Shown here piece after piece: positions 1 through 7,135 of a stretch of DNA of 44,755 nucleotides (positions are counted from its first letter, which is position 1; the number at the start of each line of letters is the position of its first letter). The translations under genes and the position numbers were made by a program. The stretch lies in assembly GCA_964516295.1 (NCBI GenBank), contig CAZEYT010000014.1, positions 1 to 44,755 on the forward strand, given 5' to 3'. The DNA is from CAZEYT01 sp964516295 (lineage in GTDB: Bacteria; Verrucomicrobiota; Verrucomicrobiia; Chthoniobacterales; Terrimicrobiaceae). The notes beneath the pieces were generated by a model. The model worked only from the letters and a program-made list of their open reading frames with translations. It was not told the origin of the DNA and did not search any database.

Positions 1-1
1 G

Positions 2-277
2 TGCAAGGGGTACCGCACTTTCAGCCCACAATACCCGCAATGGCGCTGCCCCCAGTGCTCATCATCATTGGGGTTCTTGCCATCGCAGAGCAAAGCACGG
101 CAGGGGAAAATCAATTCCGCAACTCTTAAGTCAACCGTATTGGGGCTTGTACGCTGTTGCCGAGGGATCCGCCAGCGCCACTCCGGCCGAATTGGTCTTT
201 TTCAACTCGTGCCGTTCTGGGGGACTCCATCAAGAAGCCGCCGGAATGCGGACTATGATACACCGTCTGTCAGATGA
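2..277 (+). other. Open frame at left edge, doubtful coding
   Basis: A frame is open from the window edge to a TGA at 275-277, about 91 codons. Its first part contains C-K-G-Y and C-P-Q-C, which could be half of a zinc-ribbon. The rest is arginine- and serine-rich and resembles no family I know. No other convincing gene lies in bases 1-292, so this may be the tail of a gene outside the window, a degraded remnant or non-coding sequence. Confidence 0.15.
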
Positions 278-287
278 CACCGTCATC
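273..287. terminator. Small hairpin after the S41-like gene
   Basis: GATGAC-ACC-GTCATC forms a perfect 6-bp stem with a 3-base loop, just beyond the stop of the minus-strand gene that ends at 293. No T-run follows on either strand, so a role in intrinsic termination is only a possibility. Confidence 0.25.
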
Positions 288-292
288 CTGCA

Positions 293-1375
293 TTAGTTGA
301 TTTTTCGGAAAAATCCGATCGCGGTAATGAGATCCATCGCGCGTTGGAGAACGGTGTCTCGAAGCGGGGGACGTGCGCGGTCGGGGCGGGCGGTGGTGGG
401 CTCGATTTCGGGATTGGTATTCGCGACGAGGGCCGCTTCGTTCATGCGGGGCCGTTCGGCATCAAAAACAAACTGACTCACTCCCTTCTCGCGGCTCGCG
501 GCGAAGATTTCGTCCTGAACCATCGGTGTCAGCGAGACAGCGACGTCCGGCTTCACGCCGTTGGGAAAAATGGCGGTCCCGTCGGGAAGAACGGCCTGCG
601 ACACGGCGACGCGGATGGCGCGTCCGCCGCCGATGGGGAAAACGGAATACTCAACGGCCTCGCCGGCGGTGTCCGTGCCGACAATCATGGCCCCGGCCTG
701 CTGGCGCAGCGCGGCGGCGAGGATTTCGGCGGCCCCGGATGTATCGGAGTCGGTAAGCACAACGACAACCCCGGTGAAGAGCGGAGCCTGCTCCGAGGTG
801 AGAACACGTTCCTGCTTGGCGCTGGGCTTTTGGATCGTAAAAAGAATCTTCCCCCCGGTTGCGAAACGGCGCGCAAAATCGGCCGCCATGTCGAATTCGC
901 TCCCGGCTGGAATCGCCCGGAGATCGACGATGACGGCCGGAAGTTTCTTTTCCGAAAAACTCGTGAGCGCGGTGTCAACCTGGGCCAGATTGGCGGCATC
1001 GAGGGCTCCGGGACGGAGATAACCCGCCCGATCGTCCAAAATCTCGACCACCAACGGAGAGGCGGGCCGCGACGGAGTCGTGTCATTTTCCGCGACAATC
1101 GACGCTCCGGGCGCCAGACGCCGGATTGTTCCCTCCAGCAGCGCTCTTTGGCGGGAGAGTTCATCGAACGATCCCGGCGCGAGAAAATTGGACTGCAATG
1201 TTTCCAAAGCCTTCTGGATCTGGGGCAGATCGAGTCCGTTGACCGATTCTCGAAGCGTGGGAGCCGGAGTGGTCGTCGGTTGGGGCGTCTGAGACGGACT
1301 CGGAGAGGCCGCTCCCGGTGTGGCGAGGGCCAGCGAGCCGGAGCAGAAGAAAACAATGGCGAGATGCGATTTCAT
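293..1375 (-). CDS. S41 (tail-specific) peptidase-like exported protein, catalytic residues lost
   Basis: A 360-residue protein. Residues 1-23 look like a signal peptide, followed by a Ser/Pro/Thr-rich stretch (24-40) and then a fold resembling C-terminal processing proteases (S41: Prc, CtpA). The diagnostic block is at 203-240: a strand of valines, then D-T-S-G-A-A-E-I (211-218), then V-G-T-D-T-A-G-E-A (232-240). Aligned by eye to E. coli Prc (S-A-S-A-S-E ... F-G-K-G), the nucleophile serine falls on Gly214 and the general-base lysine on Glu239. The 25-residue spacing is kept but both residues are lost. I see no PDZ domain. Its ATG overlaps the purD stop as ATGA, so it is the last gene of the nuoG-purD operon. 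It is probably a non-catalytic periplasmic protein; S41 ancestry is likely, the function is unknown. Confidence 0.8.
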   Translation of the reverse strand: MKSHLAIVFFCSGSLALATPGAASPSPSQTPQPTTTPAPTLRESVNGLDLPQIQKALETLQSNFLAPGSFDELSRQRALLEGTIRRLAPGASIVAENDTTPSRPASPLVVEILDDRAGYLRPGALDAANLAQVDTALTSFSEKKLPAVIVDLRAIPAGSEFDMAADFARRFATGGKILFTIQKPSAKQERVLTSEQAPLFTGVVVVLTDSDTSGAAEILAAALRQQAGAMIVGTDTAGEAVEYSVFPIGGGRAIRVAVSQAVLPDGTAIFPNGVKPDVAVSLTPMVQDEIFAASREKGVSQFVFDAERPRMNEAALVANTNPEIEPTTARPDRARPPLRDTVLQRAMDLITAIGFFRKIN

Positions 1376-2646
1376 GCCACGGGGAGACTTGCGCCGATGT
1401 CATTCCGGCGTTGGAGTCCTTGAAACGAAATGCGATCCGCGGCCTCATAGGCCAGCCGGCGCGCGGTCCCGAGGTCGGCACCGGTGGCAGTGACACCGAG
1501 CACACGCCCGCCATTGGTGGTCAGCACCCCGTCGCGTAACGCCGTACCGGCGTGAAAGACCTCCACAAAGTCCCCCACCCCATGCACCTCCTCCATCCCG
1601 GAAATCGGTTTCCCTTTTTGGTAGTCACCGGGATATCCGCCCGAGGCGAGGATAATGCAGGCGGCCGCATCGGGCGTCCATTCGGGCGTCTGTTGCGAAA
1701 GTGTGCCGTCGAGACAGGCCTCGAGAAGCGGGACAAGGTCCGATTCGAGTCGTCGCACCAAAACCTGCGTCTCGGGATCACCCCACCGGCAGTTGAATTC
1801 CAGAACTTTCGGGCCATCCGGGGTCAGCATGAGGCCCGGGAAGAGCATGCCGTGAAAATCCAATCCGTCGGCGCGAAGACCGGCAAGAAAACGGTCGAGA
1901 ATCTCGGATTTAACCCGCTCGCGTCCCTCGCCATCCAAAGAGCCCGACGGGCTGATGGTTCCCATGCCGCCGGTATTCGGTCCCGCATCCCCGTCGAAAG
2001 CCCTCTTGTGATCTTTGCAATCCGGCAGCAAGAGGTAACTCGAGCCGTCCACCAGCGCGTGGATCGAGCATTCGACGCCTTCGAGAAATTCTTCAATGAT
2101 GATCCGGCGTCCCGCTGCGCCAAAAATCCCGGCATCCATGCAACGATAGATCGCCAGGGCCGCTTCCCACGGGGTCGTGGCGATGAGCACGCCTTTCCCG
2201 AGCGCGAGTCCATCGGCCTTGATCACAACCGGATACGATACCTTCTGGCACCACGCCTGCGCTTCGGAACTGTCGGTAAACTCGCGGGCCGCGGCGGTGG
2301 GGATTCCATGTCGGGTCATGAAATCCTTCGCAAACGCCTTGGAGGACTCCAGCCGCGCCGCAGATGCCGTGGGACCAAAAATCCGAAGCCCGGCGGCCGT
2401 GAAGACATCGACAATCCCGGCGGCCAGCGTGTCATCGGGACCCACCACGGTGAGTTCGATGTTCTCCCGCCGGGCAAACTCCAGAAGAGCCGGAATGTCC
2501 GAGGCAGAAATCGGGACATTTTCCCCAAGGGCAGACGTTCCGGCATTGCCGGGCGCGACGAAGATTTTCGAGACGCGGGGCGACCGGGCGAGCTTCCAAG
2601 CCAGCGCGTGTTCGCGTCCGCCCGATCCGATAACAAGCACGTTCAT
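1372..2646 (-). CDS. purD: Phosphoribosylamine--glycine ligase
   Basis: GAR synthetase joins 5-phosphoribosylamine and glycine using ATP, the second step of purine synthesis, in the cytoplasm. The 424-residue product begins M-N-V-L-V-I-G-S-G-G-R-E-H-A-L, the classic PurD N-terminus. It also has the ATP-grasp features: V-V-I-K-A-D-G-L-A-L-G-K-G-V, the G-P-N-T-G-G-M-G-T block and the F-N-C-R-W-G-D-P-E-T-Q metal-binding segment. The length matches the family (about 425-430). The frame is open 32 codons further upstream, but the ATG at 2644-2646 gives the family N-terminus and overlaps the preceding stop as ATGA. The downstream S41-like gene overlaps its stop in the same way, so translation is probably coupled through all three genes. 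Confidence 0.97.
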   Translation of the reverse strand: MNVLVIGSGGREHALAWKLARSPRVSKIFVAPGNAGTSALGENVPISASDIPALLEFARRENIELTVVGPDDTLAAGIVDVFTAAGLRIFGPTASAARLESSKAFAKDFMTRHGIPTAAAREFTDSSEAQAWCQKVSYPVVIKADGLALGKGVLIATTPWEAALAIYRCMDAGIFGAAGRRIIIEEFLEGVECSIHALVDGSSYLLLPDCKDHKRAFDGDAGPNTGGMGTISPSGSLDGEGRERVKSEILDRFLAGLRADGLDFHGMLFPGLMLTPDGPKVLEFNCRWGDPETQVLVRRLESDLVPLLEACLDGTLSQQTPEWTPDAAACIILASGGYPGDYQKGKPISGMEEVHGVGDFVEVFHAGTALRDGVLTTNGGRVLGVTATGADLGTARRLAYEAADRISFQGLQRRNDIGASLPVA

Positions 2647-3347
2647 TGGCCGAAGAGAAGCGTGGTAAGCTGCAAAGGAATGGTCCCGCGCGAGAGGAGC
2701 ACGGAATTTCCGGATACGGTTCGCACCATTCCGGTCGTCCACCCGGCACCGCGTCCCATTGGGATCACCAATCGGGGGCGGATCTGGGCCAACACGGTGT
2801 CACGCGCCGATGGCGACAACGACCCGCCGACCGGAACAAAAACCACGTCCACCACGCCAACTTGCGAAAGCTGGTAAGGTGTGAGCGGATTGGCGAGCGA
2901 CCCGAGGAAACAGAAGCGAATCCCATCCATCGTCCACACGTAAACGATGTTCATTCCCGCGATGCTCTCGGACTCTGCGTCGCGGAATGTGGCAATGCCA
3001 CGGATGGAAAGACCGGAGGCATTGTTGATGCCCATCGCCGGGCTGCCGCGGAAAACCGTGGGCTGGTTGTCGGTCGCGTCGATGTTGTTCGAGCCCGGGC
3101 TCTCGTGACTGATGAGAACGATGTCGGGCTTGAGCGGCGACGGCAGGGTGCGTCCCCCGGTGCCGGCCGCAAACGGATTCGTCAAAATCGACGTGCCGAT
3201 CGATGATGAGATGCGGAAGGCTTGGTTCCCCAACCAGTCAATGCGGACCTGGCGTTGATCCGCGGCCGAGGTCACCTGCTCCCGTCCGCCGCATCCGCTG
3301 AGGAGGAGAGCGAGCGCCGACAGAAACGAAAACGTCCGAATGCGCAC
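2643..3347 (-). CDS. Lipoprotein with degenerate metallo-beta-lactamase (UlaG-like) fold
   Basis: A 234-residue protein with a lipoprotein signal: hydrophobic 6-16 and lipobox L-S-G-C with the lipidated cysteine at 19. The body follows the COG2220/Lactamase_B_3 pattern (P-D-I-V-L-I-S-H, then a T-F-x-D strand, L-G-x-L, L-T-P-x-Q-L, V-x-V-P-V-G-G, V-I-P-M). The metal ligands are gone. The H-x-H-x-D-H motif reads H-E-S-P-G-S (81-86), T-F-H-D reads T-F-R-D (120-123), L-G-D-L-G-H reads L-G-S-L-A-N (148-153), and the final P-M-H-Y is P-M-G-R. It is therefore probably not a metallohydrolase and may be a binding or structural protein. The start is GTG at 3345-3347, three bases after the nuoG stop codon; its own stop overlaps purD. 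Confidence 0.8.
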   Translation of the reverse strand: MRIRTFSFLSALALLLSGCGGREQVTSAADQRQVRIDWLGNQAFRISSSIGTSILTNPFAAGTGGRTLPSPLKPDIVLISHESPGSNNIDATDNQPTVFRGSPAMGINNASGLSIRGIATFRDAESESIAGMNIVYVWTMDGIRFCFLGSLANPLTPYQLSQVGVVDVVFVPVGGSLSPSARDTVLAQIRPRLVIPMGRGAGWTTGMVRTVSGNSVLLSRGTIPLQLTTLLFGQ

Positions 3348-3350
3348 GGA

Positions 3351-4985
3351 TCAGGCCGGGAGGTTGAGTTCCACCCCGAGATCGCCAATCCGGCTGAGCG
3401 TAAGTCCCGCGAGCGCCGGTGTTTCGGCGGCCATTTGTTTGAAGAGATCTTCTATGGCGTAAATACCGTTCGTCCCGCAGACCGCCTGCCGGAGGTCGCG
3501 GAGGATTTCCCAATCATCGCGCGCCTGTCCCGGGGGTTGAATCGCTTGGTTGAGGCGCTGGAGGCGGCCTTTGATATTGATCATCGTGCCCCGCTTCTCC
3601 GCCCAAGCACTCGACGGAAGGATGACGGAGGCCAGCGGCGTGGTTTGGTTTTTCAAGATTCCCATGCAAACCAAGGCATCGAGTTTTTTCAGAGCGACGG
3701 CCGGAATCCCGCAGTCCACCGCATCTTCGCCCAGCACGAGAAGCCCGGTAATGCGTCCCTCGTCGACGCCTTTGGCGATCTTGGGAAGGAGACCGGTGGC
3801 CACGCCGAGAAGCCTGGCCCCGGCGGTGTTCGGATTCCCATCGTCAGAGACCAAAAAGCCGTCGCCCTTTTGTGGACGCGGGAGCACGTCGAGCATCGTG
3901 ACGCCCAGCGATTCGGCGAGTTTTTTTGTGAGGTAAAGTTCCTCGTTCGTCATGCGGGCCGAGGCGATGATCGCCAGCTCCCCGGCGGGGATTATCCGGA
4001 GTTTCGCCGCGGCGGACGCAATCGCATCCGCCCAGCGCACCGGCGGCTCATCACCCGTCAGAACAACGTCGCGGAGCCGGTCCTCGCTGTGCAGATAGTG
4101 AAAATTCAACCGATGGCTGTCCGGCAGCCAGCAGGAGTTGACGGCATCATTTTCGCGCGGGGTGATGCGATAGACGACATTCTCGCGGCTCGAGATGATA
4201 ATGTTGCTCCCCATGCCGCAGGTGACGTCGATGCTGTTCGTTTCCTTGAGGAACCAGACGCGCATCTTGAAGCGGAAGTCCTTGCTGGTGAGCGCGCCGA
4301 CCGGACAGATGTCGACGGTGTTCAGGGAATAATTGCTGTCGAGGCGCTTGCCGGGATAGACCGTGAGTGTCGTGTGGCTGCCGCGGTTCACGAAGCCCAA
4401 GACGTCGTCGTGGGCGATTTCCTGCATGAAGCGAATGCATCGCGAGCACATGATGCAGCGCTCGTCGTCGAGGACGATGCGCTCGCCGATATCCACCCGC
4501 TTGGGTTTTTTGACCTTTTCCTCGACGAAGCGCGACTCGCCCTTGCCGAACTCGACGGAAAACTCCTGAAGTCGGCATTCGCCGGCTTGGTCGCAAATTG
4601 GACAGTCGAGCGGGTGATTGATAAGGAGAAATTCCATCACGCCATTGCGGCATTCCTGGACCATCGGCGAGTCGGTGCGGACACCCATGCCTTCGCTGAC
4701 CTCGGTCGCGCATGAAATGGCCGGGCGAGGACCCCACGCGATCTCCGGCCGACCGTCGGCACCGACCACCGGTTTGCGATCCGGCGTCATTTTCGGCATG
4801 CCGAGTTCAACGAGACACATGCGGCAATTGCCCGGCGAGCTCAATTTCGGATGGTAGCAGTAATGCGGGATGAACTTTCCGCTTTGCATGCAGGCCTCGA
4901 TGAGACGCGTTCCTTTCGGAAACTGCTTCCATTCGCCATCGACCTGCACATTGACCATCGCCACTTCCGTTGCCGTTCCGCTCAT
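3351..4985 (-). CDS. nuoG: NADH-quinone oxidoreductase subunit G (short form)
   Basis: The peripheral-arm complex I subunit that passes electrons from NuoF to the quinone-reducing part through iron-sulfur clusters. Visible ligands are C43, C54, C57, C92 (2Fe-2S), H124, C128, C131, C137 (His-Cys3 4Fe-4S) and C177, C180, C183, C227 (second 4Fe-4S). The optional N7 cluster seen in E. coli is absent, with a single cysteine in C-G-M-G-S (256-260). The molybdopterin-oxidoreductase-like C-terminus is short: 544 residues against about 700-900 in many homologues. I start at ATG 4985; the ATG nine codons inside (4958) has a better Shine-Dalgarno (GGAAG) and fits the family N-terminus, so it is a real alternative. 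No other nuo genes are present. It heads an operon with the MBL-like lipoprotein, purD and the S41-like gene. Confidence 0.93.
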   Translation of the reverse strand: MSGTATEVAMVNVQVDGEWKQFPKGTRLIEACMQSGKFIPHYCYHPKLSSPGNCRMCLVELGMPKMTPDRKPVVGADGRPEIAWGPRPAISCATEVSEGMGVRTDSPMVQECRNGVMEFLLINHPLDCPICDQAGECRLQEFSVEFGKGESRFVEEKVKKPKRVDIGERIVLDDERCIMCSRCIRFMQEIAHDDVLGFVNRGSHTTLTVYPGKRLDSNYSLNTVDICPVGALTSKDFRFKMRVWFLKETNSIDVTCGMGSNIIISSRENVVYRITPRENDAVNSCWLPDSHRLNFHYLHSEDRLRDVVLTGDEPPVRWADAIASAAAKLRIIPAGELAIIASARMTNEELYLTKKLAESLGVTMLDVLPRPQKGDGFLVSDDGNPNTAGARLLGVATGLLPKIAKGVDEGRITGLLVLGEDAVDCGIPAVALKKLDALVCMGILKNQTTPLASVILPSSAWAEKRGTMINIKGRLQRLNQAIQPPGQARDDWEILRDLRQAVCGTNGIYAIEDLFKQMAAETPALAGLTLSRIGDLGVELNLPA

Positions 4986-5161
4986 GTTTAAAAATGAATT
5001 TTGCTTCAAAAACCGTCCGCGCGCCAGTGCGGATTCGATTTGACAACGTATCGGCGGAGGACCCGGCTGGAGCAAGAGAAAACCGGGAATTCCACCGGCC
5101 CGGAGAACCGTCCTCCCGGATTCCACTTGCGGAGCGCCGCCAATTCCTTATTGAACGACAG

Positions 5162-5602
5162 ATGGCAACGTCTTATCCGCCTAAATCCACGCCCCCCTCT
5201 CCCCAAAAACCCGGAAAGGAAGTCTCCGCAATGGCCTGGATCGAGGATGCCTACGGAAAAGTTCTCATGGTCAAACAACGGCAGGGACGGCGGCTCTGGA
5301 CACTCCCCGGCGGCAAGGTCCGCGCCCGCGAAGCCCTGCTCGATGCTCTCTCCCGCGAGGTTCGCGAGGAGACCGGACTCCGGTTGAACTCTGCCACGGC
5401 CTGTGATTTCTACGACCGCAACGAAAAGGCGAACCTCACGATCCTTTTTCGCGCATCCATTCGGGAGGCCGCTCCGCTTGCCATCCGCGACGAAGAAATC
5501 GAGTCCGTCGCCTTCCGGGCGGCCCCGCCGAGAAACTCTACGCCATCGCTCCTCTACTTCTGGTCCCGATTCCGTCCGTCGCCCGGCTCCAAAGAACCCT
5601 GA
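5162..5602 (+). CDS. NUDIX hydrolase
   Basis: A 146-residue protein with a complete Nudix box, G-K-V-R-A-R-E-A-L-L-D-A-L-S-R-E-V-R-E-E-T-G-L, matching G-x5-E-x7-R-E-V-x-E-E-x-G-U. It should hydrolyse a nucleoside diphosphate linked to another moiety. The substrate cannot be read from the sequence, but W-T-L-P-G-G-K before the box is typical of 8-oxo-dGTPase-like and ADP-ribose-type members. The frame is open further upstream, into nuoG. I use ATG 5162; ATG 5231 has a stronger Shine-Dalgarno (GGAAGG region) but would cut into the first beta strand. It is divergent from nuoG with a 176-base gap in which I see no convincing promoter pair. A run of nine T lies 15-25 bases after the stop, without a clear hairpin. 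Confidence 0.88.
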   Translation: MATSYPPKSTPPSPQKPGKEVSAMAWIEDAYGKVLMVKQRQGRRLWTLPGGKVRAREALLDALSREVREETGLRLNSATACDFYDRNEKANLTILFRASIREAAPLAIRDEEIESVAFRAAPPRNSTPSLLYFWSRFRPSPGSKEP

Positions 5603-5673
5603 ATCAAAGCTCGGGAAGTTTTTTTTTATCAGGGGTGGATTGCCCGCCGTAGAATGCATATGCTCCGCGCCGA

Positions 5674-5689
5674 CGCAGGAACACCTGCG
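5674..5689 (+). other. Hairpin in the citrate synthase leader
   Basis: CGCAGG-AACA-CCTGCG is a perfect 6-bp stem with a 4-base loop, 36 bases upstream of the citrate synthase ATG. It may be a leader structure or chance in GC-rich DNA. Otherwise the 5603-5724 gap shows only a poly-T run. Confidence 0.25.
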
Positions 5690-5724
5690 CGCTGCAAACG
5701 TCTTTCCAGAACCTCTCCAATCCC

Positions 5725-7014
5725 ATGAGCGAAAAAGCCACCCTCACCTACAACGGCCAAACGACAGAGCTCCCCGTCATCGTCGGGAGCGAGAATGAAC
5801 ACGGGATCGATATCGCGAAACTCCGCGACCAGACCGGTCTCATCACGTTTGACGACGGGTTTGGCAATACCGGCTCGTGCGAAAGTGACATCACGTTCAT
5901 CGACGGCGAAAAAGGCATCCTTCGCTATCGGGGATATCCCATCGAGCAACTCGCCGAGCAGAGCACCTTCATCGAAGTCGCCTGGCTCCTCGTCCACGGC
6001 AATCTCCCCGGCCGCAACGAAATCCGCGACTTTTCGAATCTCCTCACCGAATTCCAGGTCCTCCACGAGGACATGAAGTACCACTTCGAGGGCTTCCCGC
6101 CGAACGCCCACCCGATGGCGATCCTCTCCTCAATGATCAACGCCTGCGGATGCTTCACACGCGAGCTCACCGGGCCCTACGATCCGGACAAATTTCAGCG
6201 GCATTCCGCCCGTCTCATCTCCCAGGTGCGCACCATCGCAGCCTTCGCCTACCGCAAGTCGCTCGGCCTACCGATTGTTTATCCGAAGCCGGAATACAAA
6301 TACACGGCGAACTTCCTGCACATGATGTTCTCGATGCCCTACGGGGATGTCGAGCTCCAGCCCGAGGCGGTCGCCGCACTCGACCAGATCTTCCTTCTTC
6401 ATGCCGACCACGAGCAGAACTGCTCCACGTCCACCGTGCGCATGGTCGCCTCCAGCAAGGCCAACATCTTCGCCAGCGCCGCCGCCGGAGTCTGCGCCCT
6501 TTGGGGACCGCTCCACGGAGGTGCCAACCAAGCCGTTCTCGAAATGCTCGCCGAAATTCGCGCTGAAGGCGACGATGGATCCCGCTTTCTCGAAGGCGTC
6601 AAATCCAAGGAGGGCGGCAAGCGCCTCATGGGCTTCGGACACCGCGTTTATAAAAACTACGACCCGCGCGCCCGGATCATCAAAGACAGCTGCGACCGCC
6701 TCCTCGCCAAACTGAAGATCAGCGACCCCCTCCTCGATATTGCCAAAAGACTCGAGGAAACGGCGCTCCACGACTCCTACTTCCTCGAGCGGAAGCTTTA
6801 CCCAAACGTCGATTTCTACAGCGGGATCATCATGCGTGCTCTCGGCATCCCCACCGAGATGTTCACCGTCATGTTTGCCATCGGCCGCATGCCGGGCTGG
6901 ATCGCCAACTTCAAGGAAGTCATGGACGATCCGAAATCCCGCATCTACCGCCCGCGCCAAGTCTACACCGGGCCGACCTTACGGAATTACGTTCCTATCG
7001 AAGCCCGGCGCTGA
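5725..7014 (+). CDS. gltA: Citrate synthase (type II)
   Basis: Condenses acetyl-CoA with oxaloacetate to citrate, the entry step of the TCA cycle, in the cytoplasm. The 429-residue length fits hexameric Gram-negative (type II) enzymes. The catalytic histidines and aspartate sit in the usual blocks: H-A-D-H-E-Q-N-C-S-T-S-T with G-P-L-H-G-G-A-N-Q, G-F-G-H-R-V-Y-K-N-Y-D-P-R-A, and N-V-D-F-Y-S-G. The N-terminal small domain with L-P-V-I-V-G-S-E and G-S-C-E-S is also typical of this type. The ATG at 5725 gives the expected N-terminus, although there is no strong Shine-Dalgarno. It appears monocistronic, followed by a 121-base gap rich in inverted repeats before the giant exoprotein gene. Confidence 0.97.
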   Translation: MSEKATLTYNGQTTELPVIVGSENEHGIDIAKLRDQTGLITFDDGFGNTGSCESDITFIDGEKGILRYRGYPIEQLAEQSTFIEVAWLLVHGNLPGRNEIRDFSNLLTEFQVLHEDMKYHFEGFPPNAHPMAILSSMINACGCFTRELTGPYDPDKFQRHSARLISQVRTIAAFAYRKSLGLPIVYPKPEYKYTANFLHMMFSMPYGDVELQPEAVAALDQIFLLHADHEQNCSTSTVRMVASSKANIFASAAAGVCALWGPLHGGANQAVLEMLAEIRAEGDDGSRFLEGVKSKEGGKRLMGFGHRVYKNYDPRARIIKDSCDRLLAKLKISDPLLDIAKRLEETALHDSYFLERKLYPNVDFYSGIIMRALGIPTEMFTVMFAIGRMPGWIANFKEVMDDPKSRIYRPRQVYTGPTLRNYVPIEARR

Positions 7015-7024
7015 TTCCCGTCCC

Positions 7025-7053
7025 GCGGACGTTTGGCTGCAACGCACGTCCGC
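7025..7053 (+). terminator. Inverted repeat after citrate synthase
   Basis: GCGGACGT and ACGTCCGC form a perfect 8-bp dyad with a 13-base loop, starting 11 bases after the gltA stop. No T-run follows. It may be a weak or Rho-assisted terminator, or an operator for the next gene. Confidence 0.35.
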
Positions 7054-7074
7054 AGCCGTTCGCAAGTGAAAAAT

Positions 7075-7092
7075 TGCGACGAAGATGTAACA
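7075..7092 (+). promoter_or_regulatory. Putative operator, copy C of a shared 18-base dyad
   Basis: TGCGACGAAGATGTAACA matches copy A (22745-22762) at 14 of 18 positions and copy B (27165-27182, minus-strand reading) at 13 of 18. It lies 43 bases before the TTG start of the giant exoprotein gene. Its dyad is imperfect. A separate perfect repeat, TCGCAA-N8-TTGCGA at 7060-7079, overlaps its left end. This is a candidate regulator site, weaker than copies A and B. Confidence 0.35.
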
Positions 7093-7102
7093 ATCCCGCA
7101 CT

Positions 7103-7127
7103 TTCGCCCGCCGGGCGAAGATCGGAG
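7103..7127 (+). promoter_or_regulatory. Leader hairpin next to the ribosome binding site of the giant gene
   Basis: TTCGCCC-GCC-GGGCGAA (7103-7119) is a perfect 7-bp stem with a 3-base loop. The Shine-Dalgarno GGAG (7124-7127) starts five bases later, 8 bases before the TTG at 7136. The spacing picks the TTG over the in-frame ATG at 7148. Such a hairpin could limit ribosome access or stabilise the 5' end of the mRNA. Confidence 0.4.
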
Positions 7128-7135
7128 AATCTCAG

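Noticed and set aside
3222..4715. A 497-codon plus-strand frame
   Set aside because: It is antisense to nuoG, whose cysteine ligands are all in place on the other strand.
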